Part shown: positions 57,301 through 64,000 of the stretch, in pieces
Layout: every line of letters begins with the position of its first letter
Position numbering within the stretch: position 1 is the stretch's first letter
Source of the DNA: Loripinus fragilis
Taxonomy: Eukaryota > Mollusca > Bivalvia > Lucinida > Lucinidae
Reading direction: 5' to 3'
NCBI GenBank assembly: GCA_964019695.1
Contig: OZ026520.1
Span: 23,946,130 to 24,010,129, forward strand
Length of the DNA stretch: 64,000 nucleotides
Notes under the pieces: model-generated
What the model was told of the DNA's origin: nothing
The model's database searches: none
Seen by the model: only the letters and a program-made list of their open reading frames with translations
Translations under genes and position numbers: made by a program

Positions 57301-58461
57301 GATTTGATAATTGACAAAATTTTCCCTCGTTTTGGCTCTTGTTTACAATTAGTGACAGACAATGGCACTGAGAATGTCAATAGAATTGTTAAAGAAACTT
57401 TGGACAGGTTAAAGATCAATCATGTTTTGACTAGTGTATATCATCCACAAAGTAACGCAAAAGTAGAACGCTTCCATAGAACTTTGCATGATATCTTAGC
57501 TAAGAAAGTAGCTGATAATCAAGAAACTTGGGATTTACATCTTAACCAAGCTTTGGCAGCAATAAGGTTCAATGTTAGTGAATCCTCGAAGTTCTCTCCA
57601 TTTTATCTTCTGTACAATAGAGATTTAGTTTTGCCTATTGATAATATTTTAAAACCTAGGAGAAAGTATGTAGGCGAAGACTATCATCAGATTGCTTTGC
57701 AAGAACAACATAAAGCCTTTGTAACAGTAAGAAGTAATTTAAGAAAAGCTAAGAAAAGACAAGCTAAATATGCAGATAGGGGAACAAAAGCAGTAGAATT
57801 TCAAGTAGGAGATTCAGTGTTCTATAAGAATAATCAAAGAAAAGGTAAATTAGACTTAAAATGGAAACCTTATTATAGAATAATTGAAAAGAAAGGTCCA
57901 GTTTCTTATATAATTAAAAACCAACTTGATGGTGTCACAAGTAAGGTACATGCTGAAATGCTAAGAAAAGCAAATGTAGACACTTGGCAAATATCGAAAG
58001 ATGCCAATGGTAAGCGTTTGAGAGATGCAGCTTATGTAATTCCACCTAAGGCCTCTGAGTCAGAAAGTGAATCTGATTCTGACCCAGACGATAACATCCC
58101 CTTAGCAAGAATGATTAAGAAACATAGACAAGAAAGAGAAACATCTGAAGATGAGGACGATATTCCTCTTATGGAACTAAGGAAAAGGCTTAATTATAGG
58201 GAATTAAGGCAAAATAAGAAAGAAGACATTAAGGTCAAGGACATGGAATATGATGACGAGATATCCTCTGATAATTCATGTACTTTGCCTTTGTCTGATC
58301 TAAGTAGTTCAGAGCAGGAGATGGATGTGAATGTAGTTCATTCACCACAGCGCCATGCTCCTAGAATAGTAGGACAGGAGAAGCCTGTTAGGCGTAAAAG
58401 TAAGTCTCGTAAGCAGGGAGACGTGAAACAATTATTGCGGTTAATTTCTGATATGTTGTAA
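54331..58461 (+). CDS. pol: Pol polyprotein: protease, RT, RNase H, integrase
   Basis: Open from 54331 (after TAG at 54328) to TAA at 58461, without an ATG at its start, so it is probably made as a Gag-Pol fusion. Numbering from the GTG at 54391 (1356 codons): aspartic protease VDTGAECS, D42; RT catalytic D400 (LDLKSGYWQV) and YLDD at 461-464; RNase H with D610 (YTDAS), E651 and D676; integrase zinc finger H864-H869-C899-C902; D,D35E core D930, D990, E1026; GPY/F module KWKPYYR...GPVSY at about 1158-1173. An acidic tail of about 150 residues follows, with two DD-N/D-IPL motifs near 1234-1260. It copies genomic RNA to DNA and integrates it. All catalytic residues are present, with no stops or frameshifts. 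No chromodomain was seen. Confidence 0.96.
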   Translation, partial: THISKKTTGKLGCSSHTEVGVKSSKNDNKEKLTQEKFNINVSGSPNSCLVKIGKQRFRTLVDTGAECSLMHRRMYDQLKNRPRLVNKKVCLQSANGSELKCDGSISVQVCIGSTEMSQEFYVIRELNRNMILGLDWMKSNNVRIYMDLKCIRINGKHYVNLQEDIHVASTVRMKNTCLIKPQTAIICYGKVRENPDLPTGQSYEIEQIDKGFLINQPGLQIINTVATLTKNRTLPILVVNNTNKFIKIYRHGLIAKITGIQNNVTCINSVIKDNKFKEKLDLKDLDVPEEYRSRIEKLVLQNKDLFASKDSELGHTKTVKMQIDVGNNDPIKMRPYRTPMKNREVIDKAVDEMLDADVIRRSRSPWSFPVVIVDKKDGSKRFCVDFRRLNKISKKNSYPLPLIDDILALLGKCKYFTSLDLKSGYWQVAMNEKDKEKTAFACHRGLFEFNVMPFGLSNAPAVFQELMSVVLQGCDRFATAYLDDIMIFSATLEEHMHHLKVIFGKLRQHNLRLKLKKCSFLQLETNYLGFVISEEGIKTDEKKVEAIRSLPVPTCVREVRSFIGMCSYYRRFLPNFSQIAEPIIMLTRKYAHFKWSDVHQKAFEFLKESLTTVPLLVYPDLNKPYVLYTDASDTCIGACLTQECDGDEKPIYYLSHKLSRSQCKWSVVEKEAFAIHFALQKLDYYLHNAQFVIKTDHKPLKYLLESPMQNKKIQLWALSMAGYNCSIEYIAGTTNTCADLLSRHPDNVKQNSVVQSDSQMQVEVENQGILDVNDNLYEIDVIDLNEFDPSTFARCDLQYDESLEKCDCLDFQKGGLDMKIEQIKDDNISSIRSMILSGEESKDVQKHYLLVDNLVYYLSNVDDDPCMRLFVPRHLKTYVVKQYHDQNGHMGVQKTFDSIRQKYYWPNLFKEINKYVSECTICQTRSLQKVKQPLQETDIPPYPMAKLSLDLSGPYPTTLSGNRYIIAFVDWYSGWPEAFSVPDKTAETVADLIIDKIFPRFGSCLQLVTDNGTENVNRIVKETLDRLKINHVLTSVYHPQSNAKVERFHRTLHDILAKKVADNQETWDLHLNQALAAIRFNVSESSKFSPFYLLYNRDLVLPIDNILKPRRKYVGEDYHQIALQEQHKAFVTVRSNLRKAKKRQAKYADRGTKAVEFQVGDSVFYKNNQRKGKLDLKWKPYYRIIEKKGPVSYIIKNQLDGVTSKVHAEMLRKANVDTWQISKDANGKRLRDAAYVIPPKASESESESDSDPDDNIPLARMIKKHRQERETSEDEDDIPLMELRKRLNYRELRQNKKEDIKVKDMEYDDEISSDNSCTLPLSDLSSSEQEMDVNVVHSPQRHAPRIVGQEKPVRRKSKSRKQGDVKQLLRLISDML
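54355..54398 (+). promoter_or_regulatory. Probable -1 ribosomal frameshift signal between gag and pol
   Basis: The last gag codons read G-GAA-AAC then TAG. After a 7-nt spacer (54362-54368) comes a perfect 9-bp stem (CTCTTCACA 54369-54377, TGTGAAGAG 54390-54398) with a 12-nt loop. Pol is in the -1 frame and open from 54331, overlapping gag by 34 nt. The heptamer is near-canonical only: the A-site AAC to AAA slip fits, the P-site pairing is imperfect. Confidence 0.65.
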
Positions 58462-58566
58462 AACATGACCTCGCAAGTAATTTAATTTGAGGTAAATTGA
58501 ATATATAATTCCTCATGTATTGCATGTAGTTGCAATGTGACATTTAAATGTCAGAGTAATAATAAG

Positions 58567-58587
58567 TGTTATTATTGTTTATTCCAG
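58567..58587 (+). promoter_or_regulatory. Splice acceptor in front of env
   Basis: A pyrimidine-rich TTATTATTGTTTATTCCAG directly abuts the env ATG at 58588. It is in phase with the leader exon ending at 53336. Confidence 0.65.
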
Positions 58588-60576
58588 ATGAATGTACGGT
58601 TGTTTACATTTATCTTTTGGTCATTGATGATTAGTGGAACATTCGGACTCTTTACATCTGAGAATGTGGTTTTTCAGAAGACTAATGAGGTCTTCATTAA
58701 TGATGCACATTGGTCTGTAACATTTGTCCATGATTTAAAGCCATTTAGTAATCTAATTAGCAAGATTAAAAATGATTTGGCACACGTTGAGGAGATTTTA
58801 AAGGCAATAACCAATTTCTATGAAAGGTCGAATTTGACTGGTTATGTGGAAACGTTTAAAAGTTTGCACATTGAGGCGGATTTGCTAACAGATACATACA
58901 TGTCTGTATTTGATAGCTTTGAAGAATATCAGACTCTTTCAGTTGATCAAAATAGAAGTCAAAGGTCAATTTTACCAATAATTGGACAGTTAATGAGTTC
59001 ATTATTTGGTACTCTTTCAGAAAGTGATCTGGAGGACATAAATCGAAATGTAAGAACGTTGGCAAAGAATCAGAAACAAATTATACATGATTTAGATGTA
59101 AGTCTGTCAGTACTTAATTTAACCAGAAGTCAAGTAGCTGAAAATAGAAGGTCAATAATGGATTTGATTGAAGTTATACAAAAACTTGATGTTAAGATTT
59201 TAAAGATGCAGGAAATGTTTTCTCAAAGGTTCGTAAGGTTAGAACAATTTGTTCACACATATTTACAATTTCAAATGATCTTTGATGAAATAAAACAAAC
59301 AACTCAAGATGCAATATTTTACCTAGATAGCTTAAAATCTGAACTTAACATGCTTTCTATGCAGCATCTTTCCACCAACACAATTTCACCGAGAAATCTA
59401 AAGGAACTGTTAATTGAAATTGAAATGAAACTTCCTAATAACTTTGAGTTACCAAGAAATCCAAGAAAAGAAATTTGGTTCTTTTATAAGACACTAAACT
59501 GCATCACATACTTAGAAAGTAATGAGATAAGAATTACCCTTAAAATTCCACTCATGAACACTAAAGAAAGATATGAGATTTATAAGACATATAACTTACC
59601 AGTCCCCTTGTCAAAGAAAAATGCTAAGTTACTATTGAAATATGACCTTGAAACAGAAATGCTAATGGTATCGAAAGATAGAGCGAAATTTTCACTCTTG
59701 TCTGAAAACACATATCATTTATGTAATAGTTATCATTACCAGTTTTGCAACCCAGAGACAGCATTCTATCAGTCGAATGTTAATCAGTTTTGCATTATGG
59801 CATTGTACATGCAAAATGTACATGACATTAACAAATTTTGTAAACAAATGGTTGTTTTGAATCAGAAAATGCCATTTACTAGATATTTGTCGTTTGGACT
59901 TTGGGTTATAGTTACTGATGTACCCTTGACATTTACAGTAAATTGTCGAACAAACACATTATCAACTGATGACATTTTAATAGAACCACCTTTTGACATT
60001 GTTAAGCTAAACAATACATGTAAGGCCTCAAACAAATATTTGCAATTGCCTGAATATTTCGGAATGCAAAGTCAATTTGAAAGGTCAGATCCATTGCAAA
60101 TACTTTTGAGAATGCGTAACCTATCGCAATTTTCACTGTTGAATAATTCTAAAGTGGATTTGATTAAACTTGAAAAACTAGAATTGCCATCTCATTTGTC
60201 TGGCTTAAAACAGGTTCCCTTACAGAGCCTGTTTCATGAGACGAGAGCATTTGAATCTGTCGATTTTGATTATTCGCGAAATAATTTTAATTGGACCATT
60301 GTTACAGTAATATTAATTGCATCTGTATGTTTTATCAGTATAATTGTCTGGTTGCAAAGGTATAAGGTAAAATGCTTGAACCAGATAGTTGGTAAACGAT
60401 TGACTAATGATCATGACCTTGAGATAGTAAATGTAAAACGCTCATCTTCCTATGGTGAAGACGAGATTGAGATGTCTGCCCTTCTACATGATAGAACTGT
60501 CAGTAACAGATCAGAAGGTCAAGAAAATCCCTTCAGGCGGACGGATGCAATGTTAGCATTTGCAGGCTCAAAGTAG
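58588..60576 (+). CDS. env: Envelope glycoprotein, F-type class I fusion protein
   Basis: 662 codons from the ATG that follows the acceptor; the frame is open 17 codons further upstream but without an ATG. Numbered from that ATG: hydrophobic signal peptide (about 5-20); furin-type site RSQR at 123-126; fusion peptide-like segment from 127 (SILPIIGQLMSSLFGTL); heptad-rich coiled coil (about 145-225); cysteine-bearing region; membrane segment at about 569-589 (WTIVTVILIASVCFISIIVW); cytoplasmic tail of about 73 residues. Several N-x-S/T sites are present. The R-x-x-R, LFGTLSESD and following helix match the errantivirus/baculovirus F (Baculo_F) pattern. It would be made from a spliced RNA and mediate membrane fusion. 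The ORF is unbroken. A captured-virus origin is inferred from family similarity. Confidence 0.88.
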   Translation: MNVRLFTFIFWSLMISGTFGLFTSENVVFQKTNEVFINDAHWSVTFVHDLKPFSNLISKIKNDLAHVEEILKAITNFYERSNLTGYVETFKSLHIEADLLTDTYMSVFDSFEEYQTLSVDQNRSQRSILPIIGQLMSSLFGTLSESDLEDINRNVRTLAKNQKQIIHDLDVSLSVLNLTRSQVAENRRSIMDLIEVIQKLDVKILKMQEMFSQRFVRLEQFVHTYLQFQMIFDEIKQTTQDAIFYLDSLKSELNMLSMQHLSTNTISPRNLKELLIEIEMKLPNNFELPRNPRKEIWFFYKTLNCITYLESNEIRITLKIPLMNTKERYEIYKTYNLPVPLSKKNAKLLLKYDLETEMLMVSKDRAKFSLLSENTYHLCNSYHYQFCNPETAFYQSNVNQFCIMALYMQNVHDINKFCKQMVVLNQKMPFTRYLSFGLWVIVTDVPLTFTVNCRTNTLSTDDILIEPPFDIVKLNNTCKASNKYLQLPEYFGMQSQFERSDPLQILLRMRNLSQFSLLNNSKVDLIKLEKLELPSHLSGLKQVPLQSLFHETRAFESVDFDYSRNNFNWTIVTVILIASVCFISIIVWLQRYKVKCLNQIVGKRLTNDHDLEIVNVKRSSSYGEDEIEMSALLHDRTVSNRSEGQENPFRRTDAMLAFAGSK

Positions 60577-60811
60577 AGCGGATATATCATCCAAGATATA
60601 TGTATAAATTCCACATGTGGTGTATAAATGTAGAGATGATTTATGATGAACTTTTATTAAAGTATACATGTTTGACTTTTACATGTATGATGACATTTAA
60701 TTTTGTATTATGTACTTTGTCTGACCCTGAAGGTCTTACAGAGTGCCGACGCTGGAGTATTATCGACGTTGGATTATATGAACTGTAATTATTTTATTGT
60801 AGCCAGACGAC
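60577..60811 (+). other. Env-ORF4 spacer with splice acceptor
   Basis: AATTATTTTATTGTAG ends at 60802, and nine bases later ORF4's ATG begins in the same phase as the leader exon. A 62-codon open stretch at 60600-60788 lies upstream of the acceptor. It has no domain or start support, so I do not call it. Confidence 0.5.
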
Positions 60812-61033
60812 ATGAGGATTATGGCTACAGAATACAAGGTCGTTCCTGATGCAGTTCCGGTGCCCACGTTTTTGGTGGTAAATTATTATAATCAATCGTT
60901 TGAAGAAGATGACAGAATCCTGGTGCCTAACGTGAAGTTTCGTGTACCCGTGATGTCTATTCCTGTCCCTCCAGTTGTCAAAGATATGGTGAAGATCGTG
61001 AATGGTGACCCCGATTTTGGAACATATATATAG
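60812..61033 (+). CDS. ORF4, small accessory-type protein of unknown function
   Basis: 73 codons from ATG to TAG, between env and the polypurine tract. I do not recognise a family. The product is rich in V and P (VVPDAVPVPTFLVV, MSIPVPPVV), carries a short acidic EEDD patch, and has no signal peptide, membrane segment or cysteines. A splice acceptor stands just upstream in phase with the leader exon, so a second spliced mRNA could express it with the leader plus three extra codons. Accessory ORFs in this position are unusual for Metaviridae. The alternative is a chance ORF in an AT-rich 3' region; the matching phase and retained openness argue mildly against that. Confidence 0.5.
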   Translation: MRIMATEYKVVPDAVPVPTFLVVNYYNQSFEEDDRILVPNVKFRVPVMSIPVPPVVKDMVKIVNGDPDFGTYI

Positions 61034-61348
61034 ACAGTATCCAGTTCACTATATATATGGATATAATAGATCCTGGTCACCATAGACAGTCTAATGATCG
61101 GATTTATTTAGATATTCTGATGAATACGTTTCAGAATGAACAATGACTTTTGTGTATATATATGTTTTTTTTTTATTTCTTGTGTGTAGTGTTTATCTCA
61201 GTCAGTCAAAGCTGTGGATAACACAAATACATGAGATGAAGTCATTTTAAAGGTGTATGGTCAGATTAAGAAATTTATAAAATGGTTAAAATTAATTTGG
61301 TACTAAATTGATTACTAATTAATTTAGTAGGTAAATTAATTTCTTTAT

Positions 61349-61358
61349 AAAAGGGAGG
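61349..61358 (+). promoter_or_regulatory. Polypurine tract
   Basis: AAAAGGGAGG, two bases before the 3' LTR. It is the expected plus-strand primer. Confidence 0.8.
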
Positions 61359-61360
61359 TG

Positions 61361-62250
61361 TGTAACATAGTTACCTGTACGTACACACACACGGACGGAC
61401 GCTCGACATGGTCCAAGCAATATTTAGGAGAAATGAGGTTAAGGATAAAGACTCAAAGTGTATTTAGAGGTGTGTAATATGGGCCAGCCCATAGTGACTT
61501 TAATAGTGTTTAACAGGCCACACTCAGAATGGATCTTTGGGAATAATATTGGAAGGCTGAGATTCGCTAGTAAGCAAACAGTTAATTATTGAAATCACTT
61601 TAGGCTTAAAACTTTCATTATTGGATTTTATCGAACTCACTGACATGCAAGATGTACTTTGATAATTTCTCATATACATCTGGCAAGAAAGCAAGTTCAC
61701 TTGGCAAGGAAACAAAACCATTGTTATGACAGAAGCCTTCTAATTGTTGATAGTAACAGGTGCACAAACAGTATTATGTTTTCATTCCGGCTGGGAGGAA
61801 GCTATATTGTTTATGCGATATGCCAATCTGAGAGTGCAGTTGCCTGAGAAAACATGTCACCTCATGCCACGTGCTTATTGTGTTGACAACTTGTTATGAT
61901 TTGTGATTATTTTAAGGTACAAAGAATTTTATCTAGCAAAACAATACGTGATGGAATGTTACTGAATAGGTATAAATCTCCCAGGTATCTGACCATACAG
62001 CAGAGTTAATTTTGATACGAGTCTGGTTATGACTTAGATGCTACAGTGCAGTAGTATGCATTAGGCAGCCTCTATGAGAGATGGGCTCTCTCTCTCATTA
62101 AGACCTTTAGCGAGCTTAATTGTTATATTATTGGGTTGTCATTAAAGACTGAAAAACTCTTGTAGTTTGAGAACTTTATTTTAGATTAGAAAACACAACG
62201 CGGAAGTACTACGAAAATACTATACGATCACACACAGAGACTACGTTATA
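61361..62250 (+). repeat. 3' LTR
   Basis: 890 bp, 889 identical to the 5' LTR. It ends in GTTATA followed by the TATG duplication (62251-62254). It provides the poly(A) signal at 62141-62146. Confidence 0.95.
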
Positions 62251-62254
62251 TATG

Positions 62255-62814
62255 TATATGGATTTCAATTTAAATTATCTTAGTTAACAGACGTGTAACC
62301 CTATTTAGACCAATGGAATGCTCCATGAAGCTATATGCAATAAAGCACGGATGGTCGATTGTATATTAAAGGGGTCACATGTCATGATTTCCAAAAAAAC
62401 ATAGTGTATCTATTTCTCTCAAGTTCGACCTTTTCTAGGCAAGTTGAAGTGTAGCATTCTCATAATGCCTGTTTAGCTGTTTCAAGTCTTCGAAATGTAA
62501 AGACTTTATAATACATTATACGTCAGGTAATATCATTCTCAGGTCTTTATACGATCAAAGAGATATTTTCTATGTATACTTATGATCGTTTAGAAACACT
62601 TGTTCTGTATTTTTAAAGGGCTTATGTATTAAATTTGGAAAACTTAACGTCCTTATACTTTTTTATCAGTCAGGTAACATAATTCTTAGTGTCTTTATAA
62701 GTGCATGCTTATACACAAGTAAACACTATAAATAATACTTTCATGTATACGATAAAGTGTCAATGAATGTGTATGCTTTTTGGTTTCGCTGTTCTGCCTT
62801 TTAATAGACAAAAA
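62255..62814. other. 3' flank of the retroelement; no gene recognised
   Basis: AT-rich sequence without recognised repeats or exons. Confidence 0.4.
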
Positions 62815-63100
62815 TGTGATGCGGTGGCTTAGGCAGCTGACCGTTCTAAGGCGGTGGTTCTGTTGTTGATGACGTTGTTTATTGTTACTCCCATTGTGGG
62901 AGTCTGTAATGTTCTATGTGTTGTTGTACGTTACTTAATGTCCATTCTAGTTTTGCAATCACCTTGATGGGGAAGAGAGAGCCGGTTGTTTTGCTTAGTT
63001 TGTCTTCCTCGTGTCTCGTGATTGTTGGGTGGCTCTTCCTCGCGGTGCCATGGGTGTGCAGTTTGTGATTGTGGTAGATCCTGATCATACATAGTTACTT
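62815..63100 (-). repeat. Dispersed repeat family A, reverse copy
   Basis: GGCTTAGGCAGCTGACCGTT, CCCATTGTGGGAGTCTGTAA and GTGATTGTGGTAGATCCTGA are the reverse complement of 43615-43905. Confidence 0.72.
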
Positions 63101-63178
63101 TATTTTGTATAATGGTTTTACGAGAGAATGTGTAAACTTTGGAAAAAATAAAAATTGAGCGCAATATACCAAGGTAAG

Positions 63179-63500
63179 AAAGGCGACAAAGATCAGGAAT
63201 CAATACAATCAAGTACCACACCTTACCCAGGATACCACATAGGAAAGTGACAAAAACACAATTAAACATCACAAACGAGAGCTAAGAGGCCAACCCTTTC
63301 CAAGAAGGTGACAAAAGGCAGCAATGAAAGGACGCGAAATCAAGAAAAACACAAAACATAAATAACACAAATGATCCAAAATAGAAGTACCGCCTTGGAA
63401 TGGTCAGTAAAATATTTCACTGGAGGGCTTAAACCGGTTTCACGGTGCAAATCTCACCCTTAGTTCAGATTCGGGATCGTGTCTACATGTATCCGACATC
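63179..63500 (+). repeat. Dispersed repeat family B copy
   Basis: GATCAGGAATCAATACAATC, ACCGCCTTGGAATGGTCAGT and GGGCTTAAACCGGTTTCACG. Confidence 0.72.
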
Positions 63501-63649
63501 TATGTTTCTTTCTTTCTCCATATGCTGCTTTCCATCAACTATGGCCATGAAGGCAGATTTGTCGTGTGGCACAGTTTGTCAACCGTTTTCTTTGGGCTGA
63601 GTGTGCCTCCTCCCTATTACGATGTAACAAAAGTCACTATAATTGTATT

Positions 63650-63830
63650 AAAATTTTTCAAATATAGTATATCGTCGGATATACGGTTGGATATTTAGTT
63701 TCACAGCGAAAAACTTGATTTGGAACATATATCCGCGTAATACCTCCCCAAATTAAAAAAAAAAATTCATGGCTTTCCCCATTCTAATGCGCTTCTACAG
63801 TCTCGCCTAAAACAGGAGCGTTGCAAAGTA
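63650..63830 (-). mobile_element. Dispersed non-coding element, copy 2
   Basis: Reverse complement relative of 33742-33935: TATATCGTCGGATATACGG, ATACCTCCCCAAATT, TCTAATGCGCTTCTAC and GGAGCGTTGCAAAG. Confidence 0.5.
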
Positions 63831-63837
63831 AGAAATG

Positions 63838-64000
63838 CTAGAAAGTTCAGGAATCGATACAATCAAGTACCACACCTGACCAAAAATACCACATGGAAAA
63901 GTGACGAAATCACAATTAAACATCACAAACTAGAGCCAAGAGGTCAGTCTTTTCCCAGCAGAAGACCACAAGGCAGTAATGAACAGACGCGAAATCATGA
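63838..64000 (+). repeat. Dispersed repeat family B copy, runs off the window
   Basis: CAGGAATCGATACAATCAAG, CACACCTGACC, AGAGCCAAGAGGTCAG and TTTCCCAGCAG, continuing to the last base. Confidence 0.65.

Larger units (their letters stand above)
52328..62250 (+). mobile_element. Complete env-carrying Ty3/gypsy (Metaviridae) retroelement
   Basis: A 9923-bp provirus-like insertion: LTR (890 bp), tRNA-His-type primer site, spliceable leader, gag, pol in the -1 frame, env, a small ORF4, polypurine tract, LTR (890 bp). It is flanked by TATG at 52324-52327 and 62251-62254. Pol order protease-RT-RNase H-integrase is diagnostic of Ty3/gypsy. The F-type envelope and the 4-bp alternating pyrimidine-purine duplication recall insect errantiviruses. 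Both LTRs agree at 889 of 890 positions and all four ORFs are open, so insertion was recent and the copy may be competent. It lies just past the 3' end of the plus-strand Shisa-like gene, in the same direction. Clade placement within Metaviridae was not attempted. Confidence 0.96.

Noticed and set aside
58537..58587. Upstream extension of the env frame
   Set aside because: No ATG in this stretch, and a clear splice acceptor directly precedes the ATG at 58588.
60600..60788. 62-codon ORF between env and ORF4
   Set aside because: Lies upstream of the ORF4 acceptor, AT-rich, no start context or domain.

Overview
This window looks like nuclear DNA of a bivalve mollusc: AT-rich, intron-rich and full of short palindromic DNA elements (MITEs). 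The assignment is an inference from the repeat content and gene style. No species is claimed.

The outstanding object is a complete env-carrying Ty3/gypsy (Metaviridae) retroelement at 52328-62250 on the + strand. It has two 890-bp LTRs that differ at one base, a TATG target duplication, a primer-binding site matching the 3' end of tRNA-His, and an intact gag. Pol is intact in the -1 frame, behind a stem-loop that resembles a frameshift signal, and carries protease, RT, RNase H and D,D35E integrase. A third ORF resembles errantivirus/baculovirus F-type class I fusion envelopes. A 73-aa ORF4 precedes the polypurine tract. A 10-codon leader ending in a GT donor (53307-53336) is in phase with AG acceptors in front of both env and ORF4, which suggests two spliced subgenomic mRNAs. 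Every ORF is open, so the insertion looks very recent.

The host genes are two divergent paralogues of the Shisa-like/STMC6 transmembrane adaptor type, each in four coding exons with identical intron phases. The minus-strand gene runs from 34045 down to 12589 (168 aa). The plus-strand gene runs from 39254 to 50029 (197 aa). Each encodes a signal peptide, a six-cysteine ectodomain (C..C..CC..CC), one membrane segment and a proline-rich tail with PPxY motifs. Similarity extends into the 5' flanks, so the pair looks like an inverted duplication.

Most of the rest is repeats. 1-5190 is a degenerate array in two opposite orientations, with a related copy at 31990-32850. Three blocks of a ~20-bp minisatellite lie at 16990-19940, broken by a family A element and a TIR element with a TATA duplication. 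Eight copies of a 186-bp satellite lie at 21725-23220. A 1360-bp foldback with TATAG duplications is at 27691-29050. A TA-flanked palindromic element nested in another is at 34230-35110. A decayed ZSWIM/MULE-like gene at 36420-37193 sits between arrays of a 43-bp palindromic repeat. Several dispersed families (here A to G) recur across the introns. A Tc1-type transposase remnant lies at 27230-27557. No rRNA gene, convincing tRNA gene or CRISPR array was seen.
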